Made by a program: the position numbers and the translations under genes
Notes under the pieces: model-generated
The model's database searches: none
Seen by the model: only the letters and a program-made list of their open reading frames with translations
What the model was told of the DNA's origin: nothing
Shown here: one piece after another, positions 34,369-42,940 of the stretch
How positions within the stretch are numbered: the stretch's first letter is position 1
Layout of the letters: each line of letters begins with the position of its first letter
Assembly: GCA_028819345.1 (NCBI GenBank)
Contig: JAPPLW010000050.1
Location: 1-64,000, forward strand
Length of the DNA: 64,000 nucleotides
Direction: 5' to 3'
Source of the DNA: a bacterium
GTDB lineage: Bacteria > Actinomycetota > Acidimicrobiia > Spongiisociales > ZC4RG35

Positions 34369-35010
34369 ATGGTGGTCAATCCCGATCCCAAGCCTGGCCG
34401 CTGGCTGCTTCCGCTAGCCATCCTGGCGATGTTTGCGTTCACCTTCATGTTCGTCAGGACGCTGCCCAGAGCCGAGATCGCACCCCAGCCGGTAACCACC
34501 GTTCCTTCCGCGACAACGGTGGAGGAGGACTCGTCGACGGAGACGACCTCCGCCGCGGAGGGCGAGGAACCCGACGGCGAGGCGGCTCCTGAGGAGACGC
34601 CCACCAGCACCACGCTGTTGCCCGCGGTCGTCTCCTACCTGGCTTCCATCGAGGCGCTGGGGGAGCAGTTGACTGCCCTGGCGAGAGAGGCCCGGGAGGT
34701 CAACGCCGCCTGGGACGAGAGGTCGATTGAATACGCCGAGACCGAGGAGCGCTTGGTGGCTGTGATGGAGGATGTAATCAGCTGGCAGGAGAACGTGGTA
34801 AGGCTGAACGCGCCTTCGGTATTGGCGGCGTCACATCAGGACATGCTGACCGCCTCCACCCGGGCGGCGGCGGCGGCCGCCACCGTCGTGGAGGGATTGC
34901 GTAGCGCCGACACCGGTGAGACCCGCAGGGGTGCGGCGGCCGACTTCAACACGGCGACCACCGACTTCGTCGCCGCCGTAACGCGGGCTCAGAACACTAT
35001 CGGCGGTTGA
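34369..35010 (+). CDS. Uncharacterised membrane-anchored protein with helical domain
   Basis: From ATG 34369 the product has 213 residues. An N-terminal membrane helix (about 13-29, LAILAMFAFTFMFV) is followed by a Thr/Ser/Glu-rich linker (about 40-80) and a helical region (about 85-213) of Ala/Glu pattern that could be a four-helix bundle or coiled coil. No enzymatic motif is visible. It may be a surface protein. The next gene starts 13 bp downstream, so the two may be co-transcribed. The longer track ORF (34225) begins in the intergenic region. Confidence 0.55.
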   Translation: MVVNPDPKPGRWLLPLAILAMFAFTFMFVRTLPRAEIAPQPVTTVPSATTVEEDSSTETTSAAEGEEPDGEAAPEETPTSTTLLPAVVSYLASIEALGEQLTALAREAREVNAAWDERSIEYAETEERLVAVMEDVISWQENVVRLNAPSVLAASHQDMLTASTRAAAAAATVVEGLRSADTGETRRGAAADFNTATTDFVAAVTRAQNTIGG

Positions 35011-35023
35011 CGCCCCCAGGACG

Positions 35024-36241
35024 TTGGCTGTAGAGATACGGGCCGTCGCCCCCGAGGAACTGGATGTCTTGGGGCGGGTGACCGCCATGGCCTTCGGACA
35101 GGACCCCGATCCCGCCGCCGGGGAGAGCTATCGCGCGTTGGTGGAACTGGAACGCACTCGGGGTGCTTTCGAGGGAGGACGGATGGTGGGCGCCTCCTTT
35201 GCTTACGGCCTTGAGATGACAGTCCCCGGCGGGACAGCGGCCGCTGCCGGAGTGGCCAGCGTGGGGGTGCTCCCCAGCCATCGGAGGCGCGGGCTGATGC
35301 GCCGGATGGTGACCGAGTTGTTGGCCGACGCGCGGGACCGAGGGGACATGCTCGCCGCGCTGTGGTCGACGGAAGTCCCTCTCTACGGTCGGTTCGGCTT
35401 CGGAGTGGCGGGGGTTACCACCAAACTCGTCATCGATCGATTCCCCCTGGTCCCCCATCGACTGGCTCCCCGGCCTGCGCCGGTGGTCCTGGTCGAACCG
35501 GATGAAGCCAAGGAGGTCCTGCCGTGGGTGTTCGATCGCAAACGCAGGGAGACACCCGGAATGTTCGCCCGCTCGGCGGATTGGTGGGAGTTGGAGATCC
35601 TGGCGGACGGTCCCCGTCTCCGCGGAGAGGCCAGTTCCCTCCGGTACGCCCTGGCGCTCGACTCCGACGGCCACCCTATCGGATACGCCCAATATCGCAC
35701 CAGCGGGTCCTGGGAGGGGATCGGCATAGGCATAACCCTGAGGCTGGAGGAGATGATCGCCCTTACACCGGCTGCGTATGCGGGCCTGTGGAACTTCCTG
35801 GTCAACCAGGACTTGGTGCGGCAACTCCGGGCGTGGAACGTACCAGCCGAGACGGCTCTACACCAGCTTTTCGCCAACTTCCGGGAGGCGCAGACCCTGA
35901 ACGACGGTTTGTGGTTGAGGATCCTGGACGTGGAGTCGGCGCTCTCTTCCCGCCGTTACTCGGCCGACGGGTCCCTGGTGTTCGAGGTGTTCGATCCCAT
36001 GACCGCAAAGCTCTCCCGGTACCGCCTGGAGGTGTCCGGGGGCTCTGGCTCGTGTCGGAGGGTCTCCGACTCTCCCGACCTTTCCCTCGACCTGGAAGAC
36101 CTGAGCGCCGGGTTCCTGGGACGCGCCCGCTTCCGGCGTCTGGGAGCTTTGGGCCGGCTGAAGGGAGAGCCTGCGGCTAGGGCGTTGGCCGACGCCATGT
36201 TCGATTGGTACCCCCAGCCGTGGTGTCAGGAGGTCTTCTAG
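35024..36241 (+). CDS. Eis-like GNAT acetyltransferase
   Basis: The 405-residue protein starts at TTG. It contains a GNAT acetyl-CoA motif (SVGVLPSHRRRGLMRRM), a region resembling the second GNAT-like domain of Eis and a C-terminal sterol-carrier-like part. It ends exactly in Phe (PWCQEVF), matching the Eis family in which the terminal carboxylate takes part in catalysis. Eis of Mycobacterium tuberculosis acetylates aminoglycosides at several amines and host proteins. Here the natural substrate is unknown and antibiotic resistance must not be assumed. Confidence 0.8.
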   Translation: MAVEIRAVAPEELDVLGRVTAMAFGQDPDPAAGESYRALVELERTRGAFEGGRMVGASFAYGLEMTVPGGTAAAAGVASVGVLPSHRRRGLMRRMVTELLADARDRGDMLAALWSTEVPLYGRFGFGVAGVTTKLVIDRFPLVPHRLAPRPAPVVLVEPDEAKEVLPWVFDRKRRETPGMFARSADWWELEILADGPRLRGEASSLRYALALDSDGHPIGYAQYRTSGSWEGIGIGITLRLEEMIALTPAAYAGLWNFLVNQDLVRQLRAWNVPAETALHQLFANFREAQTLNDGLWLRILDVESALSSRRYSADGSLVFEVFDPMTAKLSRYRLEVSGGSGSCRRVSDSPDLSLDLEDLSAGFLGRARFRRLGALGRLKGEPAARALADAMFDWYPQPWCQEVF

Positions 36242-36250
36242 AAGAAGGGA

Positions 36251-36631
36251 TCAGCGGGCGGCGATCGCCTCGATCTCCACCTTCAGGCCGGTTAGGGGCA
36301 GGCCTCCCGCGCCGACGGCGGAGCGAGCCGGAGGCTTGCCGTCGAAGAAACTCCCGTACACGGTGTTGACGTCGCCATAGTCGCGGATGTCGGCCAGAAA
36401 GACGGTGGTTTTCACGATGTCGGAGTAATCGAGGCCCAATTCGGAGAGGATGTTGCCGATGTTTCGGAGGATGAGTTTCGTCTGGGCCGTCACGGACTCG
36501 GGGGTCTCCCCGGTCTGGGGATCGATGGCTACCTGGCCGGAGATGAAGACGAAGCCGTGCGCCTCGGTCACCACGGAATAAGGAGCCAGGGGAGCGGGAG
36601 CGCTCTTGAGTTGGGGTGCTTGCTTAGGCAT
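36251..36631 (-). CDS. ridA: RidA family deaminase
   Basis: ATG 36631 gives 126 residues, standard RidA size. Key parts are VFISGQVAID, the conserved arginine in PARSAVGAGG and the C-terminal KVEIEAIAA. RidA hydrolyses reactive 2-aminoacrylate and other enamines/imines produced by PLP enzymes, releasing ammonia. The window encodes several PLP-dependent enzymes, so there is a plausible reason for its presence. The track ORF extends into erpA and is not real. It lies 11 bp after erpA and probably shares its transcript. Confidence 0.9.
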   Translation of the reverse strand: MPKQAPQLKSAPAPLAPYSVVTEAHGFVFISGQVAIDPQTGETPESVTAQTKLILRNIGNILSELGLDYSDIVKTTVFLADIRDYGDVNTVYGSFFDGKPPARSAVGAGGLPLTGLKVEIEAIAAR

Positions 36632-36642
36632 GACGGGGGATA

Positions 36643-37002
36643 CTAGGCGAAGCTGTTCCCGCACCCACAGGAGCGCGTCACGTTCGGATTGTCGATGGAG
36701 AAGCCGGCCTCCATCAGGCCCTCCCGGTAGTCCAGCGTGGCGCCCGTGATCCGCTTGGCGCTCTGCGGGTCGACCAGCACCCGCAAGCCGTCGAAGTCGA
36801 TGATTATGTCCTCCTCCTCCACATCGGAGTCGAAGAACATCTCGTAGGAAAACCCTGAGCACCCGCCGGGCCTCACAGCCACCCGGAGGCCCAGGTCGTC
36901 GTCTTCCTCGGAAGACAGGAGGGCTTTGACCTTGGCCACCGCCGAGTCGGTCAGGAGGATGGGCCGCTGCGGAGCGGAACTCTTGATGGTTAGAAGCTGC
37001 AT
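36643..37002 (-). CDS. erpA: Iron-sulfur cluster insertion protein ErpA/IscA type
   Basis: The 119-residue A-type carrier has the three conserved cysteines: GGCSGF (about Cys48) and the C-terminal SCGCGNSF (Cys113 and Cys115). It binds a 2Fe-2S or 4Fe-4S cluster and delivers it to apo-enzymes. In this window the likely clients include aconitase-type proteins elsewhere and the Fe-S subunits GlcF and the Xdh fusion. A candidate promoter with TATAAT lies about 45 bp upstream. ridA follows closely. Confidence 0.92.
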   Translation of the reverse strand: MQLLTIKSSAPQRPILLTDSAVAKVKALLSSEEDDDLGLRVAVRPGGCSGFSYEMFFDSDVEEEDIIIDFDGLRVLVDPQSAKRITGATLDYREGLMEAGFSIDNPNVTRSCGCGNSFA

Positions 37003-37046
37003 CTACAAGGCAAGTCGTCTACTGAGAATGATAAAGCGTGATTGTG

Positions 37047-37077
37047 ATTATATACAGTGGGAAAACGGGGTTGTCCT
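37047..37077 (-). promoter_or_regulatory. Candidate promoter for erpA-ridA
   Basis: On the minus strand, TATAAT at 37052-37047 is a perfect -10 hexamer, 44 bp before the erpA start. AGGACA at 37077-37072, 19 bp upstream, agrees with four of six bases of a -35 element. Spacing is slightly long. Confidence 0.4.
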
Positions 37078-38373
37078 CTAGGGAAAGAGGCCTCTCAGCA
37101 GTTTTGCCTTGGTCACCCTGGCCACGCCCTTTATGAGCGCCGCTGTCCTCAGATCAACCTTTTCCTCACGTGCAATTCTGTGGACTTCCTTGAACGCGTT
37201 GGTCATGATGCCCCGCAGGCGCTGGCGGGTTTCCTCGTCGGTCCAGAAATAGTATTGAAGTCCCTGGAGCCACTCGAAGTAGGAGACCGTTACGCCGCCG
37301 GCATTGGCCAGGATGTCGGGGACCACCAGCACGCCTCTCTCCTGCAGAATCTGGTCTCCCTCCAAGGTGGTGGGAGTGTTGGCGCCTTCCAGGACCACCG
37401 AGGCGGTGATGCGATCGGCGTTGCCGCCGTGTATCACCTCCTGGACTGCGGCTGGGATGAGCACTTCGCAGTCCACCTCGAACAGTTGCTCTCCACTTAT
37501 CGGATCTCCTCCCGGGAAGCCTTCCACCCAGATGTTGTGGTCTGTCCACTCTCTCAGGGCATCGACGTCAAGTCCGGCTGGGCAGTGTATCCCTCCCGAC
37601 AGATCGCTGACTGCCACCACGCGTGCGCCCTGCCGGGCCAAGGCCAGGGCGGCGCTGCGCCCCACCTGGCCGAAGCCTTGGATGGCGACCCTGGTTCCCT
37701 CCAAAGGCAGATCGACCATCTCCAAGGCCAGGGGCAGGAGATAAGCGAGACCTAATCCCGTGGATTCCTCCCGTACGGCCGTGCCTCCCAGCTCAACCGG
37801 TTTTCCGGTAACGACGCCCGGCGCGCCGTGGCCGACCTGGTGGCTGTAAGTGTCCATAATCCACGCCATCACTTGGGAGTCGGTTCCCAGGTCTGGGGCC
37901 GGTATGTCACGTTGTGGCCCGATCAAGGTGGAGATTTCGGAGGTGTACCGGCGGGTCAAGCGCTGTTTCTCCGCTCGACTCAACAACTCCGGCGACACCC
38001 GGACTCCGCCTTTGGCGCCCCCGAACGGCAGTCCGACCAAAGCGCACTTCCAGGTCATGTTCATCGCCAGGGCTGCTACTTCGCCGAAGTTGACAGAGGG
38101 GGCATAGCGGATTCCTCCCTTGGTGGGTCCCATGGTGAGCACATGCCTGATCCGGTAGCCGAACACCGTCTCGACGCTGCCGTCATCCCTTCGGAACGGA
38201 AACGTCGTCACCAGTGATCGTTGCGGGAGGCGGAGGCGCTGGGAGACATTGGGATCAAGATCCATGTAGGCCGCCACCCGGTCAAACTGGTTGACGGCTT
38301 CCCGATATATCCCAGAGTCCCAGTCAAGAAGGGGAGCAGCGGCCTCTTGAGCCATGGTGTCCGGAGAGGTCAT
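37078..38373 (-). CDS. gdhA: Glutamate dehydrogenase (Glu/Leu/Phe/Val dehydrogenase family)
   Basis: I take ATG 38373 (431 residues); GTG 38382 is also possible. The protein has the Glu/Leu/Phe/Val dehydrogenase hallmark GGAKGGVRVSP with the catalytic lysine, the substrate segment GPTKGGIRYAP, RDIPAPDLGT and the Rossmann loop QGFGQVGRSAALAL. Its size and motifs fit hexameric glutamate dehydrogenase, which interconverts glutamate and 2-oxoglutarate plus ammonia. NAD versus NADP use is not clear. It could assimilate or release ammonia made by the deaminases and amidase. It is divergent from mrp, with 117 bp between them. Confidence 0.9.
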   Translation of the reverse strand: MTSPDTMAQEAAAPLLDWDSGIYREAVNQFDRVAAYMDLDPNVSQRLRLPQRSLVTTFPFRRDDGSVETVFGYRIRHVLTMGPTKGGIRYAPSVNFGEVAALAMNMTWKCALVGLPFGGAKGGVRVSPELLSRAEKQRLTRRYTSEISTLIGPQRDIPAPDLGTDSQVMAWIMDTYSHQVGHGAPGVVTGKPVELGGTAVREESTGLGLAYLLPLALEMVDLPLEGTRVAIQGFGQVGRSAALALARQGARVVAVSDLSGGIHCPAGLDVDALREWTDHNIWVEGFPGGDPISGEQLFEVDCEVLIPAAVQEVIHGGNADRITASVVLEGANTPTTLEGDQILQERGVLVVPDILANAGGVTVSYFEWLQGLQYYFWTDEETRQRLRGIMTNAFKEVHRIAREEKVDLRTAALIKGVARVTKAKLLRGLFP

Positions 38374-38490
38374 AACCACCACTGCCCGAGTTTAGCACCC
38401 GTTGAACAAAATGTAAAGAGATTTTGCTTGGGCTGTTTTACCAGGAGTCGTCTACCATTTATCACTTGCAAGGCCCAGGAGATTGGTCTG

Positions 38491-39681
38491 TTGGACAACA
38501 ACCCAAGCGAGCCCGCCACCGAGGAGGTGTGGGCCGCATTGCGCGGGGTGATCGACCCCGAACTCGGGGACAACATAGTCGACTTGGGCATGGTCGCCTC
38601 GGTGGAGGCCACCCCTCAGGGGACCGTGACCATCGGGTTGGCTCTCACCATCGCCGAGTGTCCTCTGCGGGACCAGATCGAGGGCGACACCCGGCGGAGG
38701 GCGCTGTCCCTGCCGGGTGTGGATCAGGTTGTTGTGCACACGACTGCCATGACCAAGAGGCAGCGGGCCGACCTGATGTCAAGAGCCAGGGAGAAAGCCA
38801 GAGACCGAGCCGAGCCGACCCAGGTGGCGCCAACCACCCGAGTAATCGCGGTCAGTTCGGGAAAAGGGGGCGTGGGAAAGTCATCGGTAAGCGTGAATCT
38901 GGCTGTCGCCATCAAGAACCTCGGGTTTCGGGTCGGCCTGATGGATGCCGACATCTGGGGCTTCTCGGTTCCCCGCTTGCTGGGGATCGATACCCGGATG
39001 GAAGCCGACGACGTCACCAGGCTGATAATCCCGGTTGAGGCTCATGGATTGAAGGTGGTATCGACCGGGCTGATCATCGACTCGGAGGAGACAGCCCTGA
39101 TGTGGCGGGGGTTGATGCTCGCCAAGGCATTGGAGCAGTTCCTGAAACAGGTCGACTGGGGAGAATTGGATTATCTGGTGATCGACATGCCCCCCGGCAC
39201 CGGTGATATCCAGATGGCGCTCTCCCGCATGCTCCCCCAGGCGGAGATGGTGGTGGTCACCACCCCCCAGCGGGCGTCACAGAAAGTGGCGGCCCGGATT
39301 GCGGACATGGCCCGGCGGTCCCACATGCCCATCGTGGGTGTAATAGAGAACATGTCGGGTTTCGATTGCGGTCATGGAGCGGTCCACCACCTGTTCGGCC
39401 GGGGAGGTGGTCAAGAGTTGGCCGACGGGATAGGAGTACCGCTGCTGGCGCAGGTGCCCCTGGACATGAGGGTGGTGGAAGGAGGAGACCGTGGTTGCCC
39501 GGTGGCCGCGGAGACGCCCCTCGACGGCGCCGCCCTGGCCTTTGTGGAGACCGCCGAACTCTTGGTGCAGTTGGTCCCGCCGGCCCAGGACGAGACTTGC
39601 ACAGGTCGGTTGGCCAAGCTCCTGGAAGGCCTTGCCCAGTCCGGACAGGACTGGGACTCCCTGGCGGCCCTTACTCCCTAG
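38491..39681 (+). CDS. mrp: Mrp/NBP35-type Fe-S carrier ATPase
   Basis: The likely start is TTG 38491 after CAGGAG, giving 396 residues; the track ORF begins inside the divergent gdhA. The N-terminal MIP18/DUF59 domain (VIDPELGDNIVDLGMV) is followed by a deviant Walker A loop SSGKGGVGKSS, DADIWGFSVPRLLG, and IDMPPGTGD (Walker B type). ApbC/Mrp proteins load 4Fe-4S clusters onto targets using ATP. The DUF59 fusion is common. The usual CxxC metal motif of Nbp35 homologues is partly altered: near the C-terminus only FDCGHG is seen. Fe-S supply fits with erpA nearby. Confidence 0.88.
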   Translation: MDNNPSEPATEEVWAALRGVIDPELGDNIVDLGMVASVEATPQGTVTIGLALTIAECPLRDQIEGDTRRRALSLPGVDQVVVHTTAMTKRQRADLMSRAREKARDRAEPTQVAPTTRVIAVSSGKGGVGKSSVSVNLAVAIKNLGFRVGLMDADIWGFSVPRLLGIDTRMEADDVTRLIIPVEAHGLKVVSTGLIIDSEETALMWRGLMLAKALEQFLKQVDWGELDYLVIDMPPGTGDIQMALSRMLPQAEMVVVTTPQRASQKVAARIADMARRSHMPIVGVIENMSGFDCGHGAVHHLFGRGGGQELADGIGVPLLAQVPLDMRVVEGGDRGCPVAAETPLDGAALAFVETAELLVQLVPPAQDETCTGRLAKLLEGLAQSGQDWDSLAALTP

Positions 39682-39701
39682 CACCATTCGATCCGCTCGG
39701 G

Positions 39702-40985
39702 CTACTCGCAAGCCTGGAGCGCAAGCGGGTAGGGGTTCACGGCCCTGCCGCCCCCCGGGTGATACTCGAAGTGGAGGTGGGGGATGTAGTCGGGGGAGTT
39801 GCCGCTGGTGCCCACGTACCCGATGAGATCTCCCTGGGACACCCTTTTGCCGGTGCCGATTCCGGGGCCGAAATCTTCCAGGTGGGCGTAGTAGTACTCG
39901 TCTCCCCAGGGGGCTCGCAGCCATATGAAGAGGCCTCCCAGGCCTCCCACGTCGACCCGGAACAGGACACCCTCATGGATGGCTCTCACCGGGGTCCCCC
40001 TTTCGGCCAGGAGGTCCACGCCCTGGTGAGTACGACCCCCGGAGCGGGGAGCGCCCCAGGTGTCCACGAAAGTGTTGGGCTCATCTACGGGGCAGACTCC
40101 GTTGTAGTCATAGCCGTCGGACGGCCTCGTGGTGGGTGTGGTGGGCCTGGTTGTCGTGGTTGTCGTGGTGGGTGGTCGGGTTGTGGTTGTAGTCGTAGTG
40201 GTGGTTGTGGTGGGCCTGGTTGTCGTGGTTGTCGTGGTTGTGGTGGGCCTGGTTGTCGTGGTTGTGGTGGTGGGTGGTCGGGTTGTGGTTGTGGTGGGCC
40301 TCGTGGTAGTTGTGGTAGTTGTGGTAGGTCGGGTCGTCGTGGTCGTAGTGGTGGTTGTTATGGGCCTGGTTGTCGTGGTGGTGGGAACAGACTCGGTTTG
40401 TTCACTGTCCAGCGCCTCCAGCAGGGCGAGTTCCTGCTGAGCCGCTTCCAGGCTCTCGATCAACTGTGAGAAGAGCGTTTCCTGCTCTCCTCTGATTTCG
40501 TCCAGTTCCACAAGGTGGGACTGGTGCTCTGTCTGCTGGCGAGCCAGTTCCTGGGTGACGCTCCGGTAGTGGTTCAGGATCTCCTCCTCATCACCCCCGA
40601 CGGCTTGCAAATAGCCAACTCCCGCCTCGAATCTCTCCGGACTCTCCACCATCAACAGGCTCACAGACTTGCCGGTTGTCAGGTCCATGTAGAGACGCAC
40701 CGCCCATTGCTCCAGGGATGACTGGGCCAGCCACAGATCCGACTCTGCTTGCCTGAGAGCGTCCTCGGTGGCGGCCAGCCGCTCTTCCGCGAGCACCTGG
40801 GCGACCCAGGTGTCCTCCAGGGCGCGGGCCAGTTCTTCCTGCTGGGCCTGAAGGTCGGCCACCCGTTGGCGGGCAGTGTCCACCTCGTCGGTCTGGGCCC
40901 CGATGGCCGGGATGTTCACCATGGTTAGAACCGCCGCCCCCAGCACTCCTGCAATCAACCCGCCCCGCCGCGCCTTGGGGATCAT
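39702..40985 (-). CDS. M23 peptidase with coiled coil and threonine-rich linker
   Basis: From ATG 40985 the protein has 427 residues. A signal/anchor helix (about 9-29) is followed by a long coiled-coil region (about 32-200) as in EnvC/NlpD-type or PcsB-like wall proteins. A TTTT-RP linker (about 205-300) leads to a C-terminal M23 domain (about 315-427), with zinc-ligand motifs THQGVDL and PHLHFEY. Such proteins cut or regulate cutting of peptidoglycan cross-links in cell separation. The linker could span the wall and be glycosylated. The ATG overlaps the preceding MBL stop (ATGA). The larger track ORF joins frames of the upstream gene. Confidence 0.82.
   Translation of the reverse strand: MIPKARRGGLIAGVLGAAVLTMVNIPAIGAQTDEVDTARQRVADLQAQQEELARALEDTWVAQVLAEERLAATEDALRQAESDLWLAQSSLEQWAVRLYMDLTTGKSVSLLMVESPERFEAGVGYLQAVGGDEEEILNHYRSVTQELARQQTEHQSHLVELDEIRGEQETLFSQLIESLEAAQQELALLEALDSEQTESVPTTTTTRPITTTTTTTTTRPTTTTTTTTRPTTTTTRPPTTTTTTTRPTTTTTTTTTRPTTTTTTTTTTTRPPTTTTTTTRPTTPTTRPSDGYDYNGVCPVDEPNTFVDTWGAPRSGGRTHQGVDLLAERGTPVRAIHEGVLFRVDVGGLGGLFIWLRAPWGDEYYYAHLEDFGPGIGTGKRVSQGDLIGYVGTSGNSPDYIPHLHFEYHPGGGRAVNPYPLALQACE
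40120..40390 (-). repeat. Low-complexity TTTTRP-coding repeat
   Basis: About 270 bp of imperfect repeats of ACNACNACN codons interrupted by CGN-CCN (Arg-Pro) encode a Thr-rich linker in the M23 protein. Repeats of this kind may vary in number by slippage or recombination. The plus-strand valine-rich and glycine-rich ORFs in the track are shadows of this repeat. Confidence 0.85.
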
Positions 40986-41764
40986 GAGCCTTCCGGCAAC
41001 CCCACGGGAGCGTCTCTTCGGGTGAGGCCTTCGAACCGGACCGCTCCCTCGGCAGCAAGCTTCTGAAGGTGGGCGCCCACCGAGTGGACGGCCAGTTCGT
41101 GAAGAGCCGGATCCACCTCTCTGTAGACGTCTTCCACGACCTCCCCCACCGTCCGGCATCCGGAAACGACCGCCGCGAGTATCTCTTGTTCGCGCCGGCG
41201 GCGATGGGCGATGTACCACGAGATGACTTCGGCGGGATGGTCTATCTCCTCCCCATGACCGGGGTAGAGGCGATCCAGGTTCAGGTCTGTCAACTTGTGT
41301 AGGGAATCCATATAGGACGTGGCGTCCGTGATGAGCACCGAAGAGCCTCCCATGATGTGATCTCCGGTGAATAGCACTTCGCCGCTGAGGAAGCAGAGGT
41401 GGTCGTCGGAATGGCCGGGGGTGTGGATCGCATGCAGCGCGGTGGCGCCCACTTCGACCACCTCCCCGTTGGTGAGGCGATGGTCGGGCAGGAATCCCGG
41501 CCCCGCCTCGTATCCCATTGCCGGGACTTCGAACCATCGCGCCAAGGGGTTCGCCAGAGGTGCATGATCGGGATGGGTATGGGTGACGATCACGGCTCGG
41601 ACATCCAGCCCCTCGCAGGCGGCTATCAGAGCTTTCCGATGTGTAGCTTCTATGGGTCCCGGATCTAGGACAACCGCTTCACCCCTGTCTTCTATCAGGT
41701 AGCTGTTGGTGCCCGGCCCGGTGAAGAGGCCGGGGTTGGGCGCCAGGACCCGCTGCACCTTCAT
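40982..41764 (-). CDS. MBL-fold metallo-hydrolase, LACTB2-like
   Basis: From ATG 41764 the product has 260 residues. The metal motif THTHPDH, then HTPGHSDDH and TGDHIMGG with YPGHGEEI are in the usual order, and a small C-terminal winged-helix-like domain (about 190-250) follows, as in LACTB2. LACTB2-type enzymes are endoribonucleases or hydrolases. The function here is not fixed. ATG overlaps the NUDIX stop and the gene ends in the ATG of the M23 gene, so fxsA, NUDIX, MBL and M23 form one coupled minus-strand operon. Confidence 0.8.
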   Translation of the reverse strand: MKVQRVLAPNPGLFTGPGTNSYLIEDRGEAVVLDPGPIEATHRKALIAACEGLDVRAVIVTHTHPDHAPLANPLARWFEVPAMGYEAGPGFLPDHRLTNGEVVEVGATALHAIHTPGHSDDHLCFLSGEVLFTGDHIMGGSSVLITDATSYMDSLHKLTDLNLDRLYPGHGEEIDHPAEVISWYIAHRRRREQEILAAVVSGCRTVGEVVEDVYREVDPALHELAVHSVGAHLQKLAAEGAVRFEGLTRRDAPVGLPEGS

Positions 41765-42501
41765 TCGGCTTCCCCATAGCCGGGATCGCCGGGCAGCAGG
41801 GGTTCCGGCCTTCCTCGTCGCATCACCAGCCTGGGAAGGACCGGCGTCACGTCGCCGGTTTCGTCCACGGACTCCCAGGCCTCCCGTGACGTGTGGAAAC
41901 CGGCCAGGTACTCCAAGGTCTTCTCGGTAGGCAGGATCATCTCCCATTCCCCCCGCCGCCGCCGGCTGAGGGCTCGGCGCGGTTCCACCCACACCGCCTC
42001 CGTCAGTTCCGCCTCGGCCAGCGTCAGCGGCTCGTCTCCCTCAACCCTGGCCAGGTAGAAGCGGGCATCGAAACGCTGCGGCGCCTCCTTCGGGGTCACC
42101 CAGTTGGACAGGTAGCGAAGTCGCCCTGCGTCGAAGCGGGCTCGGCGGCCGGAAACCCACCGGTAAATCTCTTCGCCCCGCAAGGGCTTCGGAGGAGGAT
42201 CGATGGGCCGGTCGGTCAGATAAATCCCCACCTCCTCGGCGGTCTCCCTCAGACCTGCCGCCAGCCAACCGGCCTCACCCGCCAGAGTCCCTACCAGGAC
42301 TTCTTCGGCCAGGGGGCTGAGGTCCACCGGGTCCACCACCCCGCCGGGAAAGACGAACATCCCGCCGAACACCGCCGATCGGGATCTCCGCACCATCAGG
42401 ACCTCCAAATGGCCTGCGCGATCCGCCAGCAGCAGGACGGTGGAACTGGGGAGTGGGGATACGGATCGGAGACCGGGACGGCTAGGAAGGACCGATGTCA
42501 T
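41761..42501 (-). CDS. NUDIX hydrolase (NUDT19-like)
   Basis: From ATG 42501 the product has 246 residues. The Nudix box is interrupted by an insertion, as in NUDT19/RP2p-type proteins: VFPGGVVD, then a variable stretch and RETAEEVGI, which holds the metal-binding glutamates. The insertion is about 30 residues. NUDT19 hydrolyses CoA and acyl-CoA; a related function on a nucleotide-diphosphate conjugate is likely. The start overlaps the end of fxsA by about 20 nt, and the stop overlaps the next gene. Confidence 0.75.
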   Translation of the reverse strand: MTSVLPSRPGLRSVSPLPSSTVLLLADRAGHLEVLMVRRSRSAVFGGMFVFPGGVVDPVDLSPLAEEVLVGTLAGEAGWLAAGLRETAEEVGIYLTDRPIDPPPKPLRGEEIYRWVSGRRARFDAGRLRYLSNWVTPKEAPQRFDARFYLARVEGDEPLTLAEAELTEAVWVEPRRALSRRRRGEWEMILPTEKTLEYLAGFHTSREAWESVDETGDVTPVLPRLVMRRGRPEPLLPGDPGYGEAE

Positions 42502-42880
42502 ATATCCCCTCGTCACGGTTGGTGAAGGTCGCAAAGAACCTCTTCCTGGTAATGGAGGGAATGAGCAGTGACCTGACCGCGGGAACCATCAGCAACAGGC
42601 CAACCGCGTCCGTGAGGATCCCGGGGGTGATCATAAGGGCCCCTCCCACCAGGACCATTATCCCTCCGAGAATCTCTTCGGCGGGGATCTCGCCCCGGGC
42701 CAATCGCGCCTGCGCCGATCTAAACACGCCCGCCCCCTGTCTCTTCATCACCACTGCCCCCAGCATGCCGGTGGCGACTATCAGGCCCAGGGTGTTCACC
42801 AGCCCTATCCGATTCTCAACCACGGACAGCACGTACAGTTCCACCAGGGGAACTCCCACGAAAACCAGCAAGCGCCACAT
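42482..42880 (-). CDS. fxsA: FxsA family membrane protein
   Basis: From ATG 42880 the protein has 132 residues. It shows the FxsA pattern: LLVFVGVPLVELYVL in the first helix, a second helix TLGLIVATGMLGAVVMKRQG, and GALMITPGILTDAVGLLLMVP near the end, with a charged C-terminus. FxsA of E. coli alleviates F-plasmid exclusion of phage T7 when overproduced, but its normal role is unknown. It heads the small operon fxsA-NUDIX-MBL-M23 and is divergent from selA with 60 bp between. Confidence 0.85.
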   Translation of the reverse strand: MWRLLVFVGVPLVELYVLSVVENRIGLVNTLGLIVATGMLGAVVMKRQGAGVFRSAQARLARGEIPAEEILGGIMVLVGGALMITPGILTDAVGLLLMVPAVRSLLIPSITRKRFFATFTNRDEGIYDIGPS

Positions 42881-42940
42881 GGCGAGTAACGATACCTCCG
42901 TTGCGGGAAGCCGGACCGCCGCGCCGGTAGCCTTCCGCAG

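Noticed and set aside
40129-40440. Valine-rich plus-strand ORF
   Set aside because: Also a shadow of the Thr-repeat on the opposite strand.
39366-40469. 367-residue plus-strand ORF with Gly/Cys-rich repeats
   Set aside because: It is the complement of the Thr-rich linker of the M23 peptidase and overlaps mrp; composition is a by-product of the repeat.
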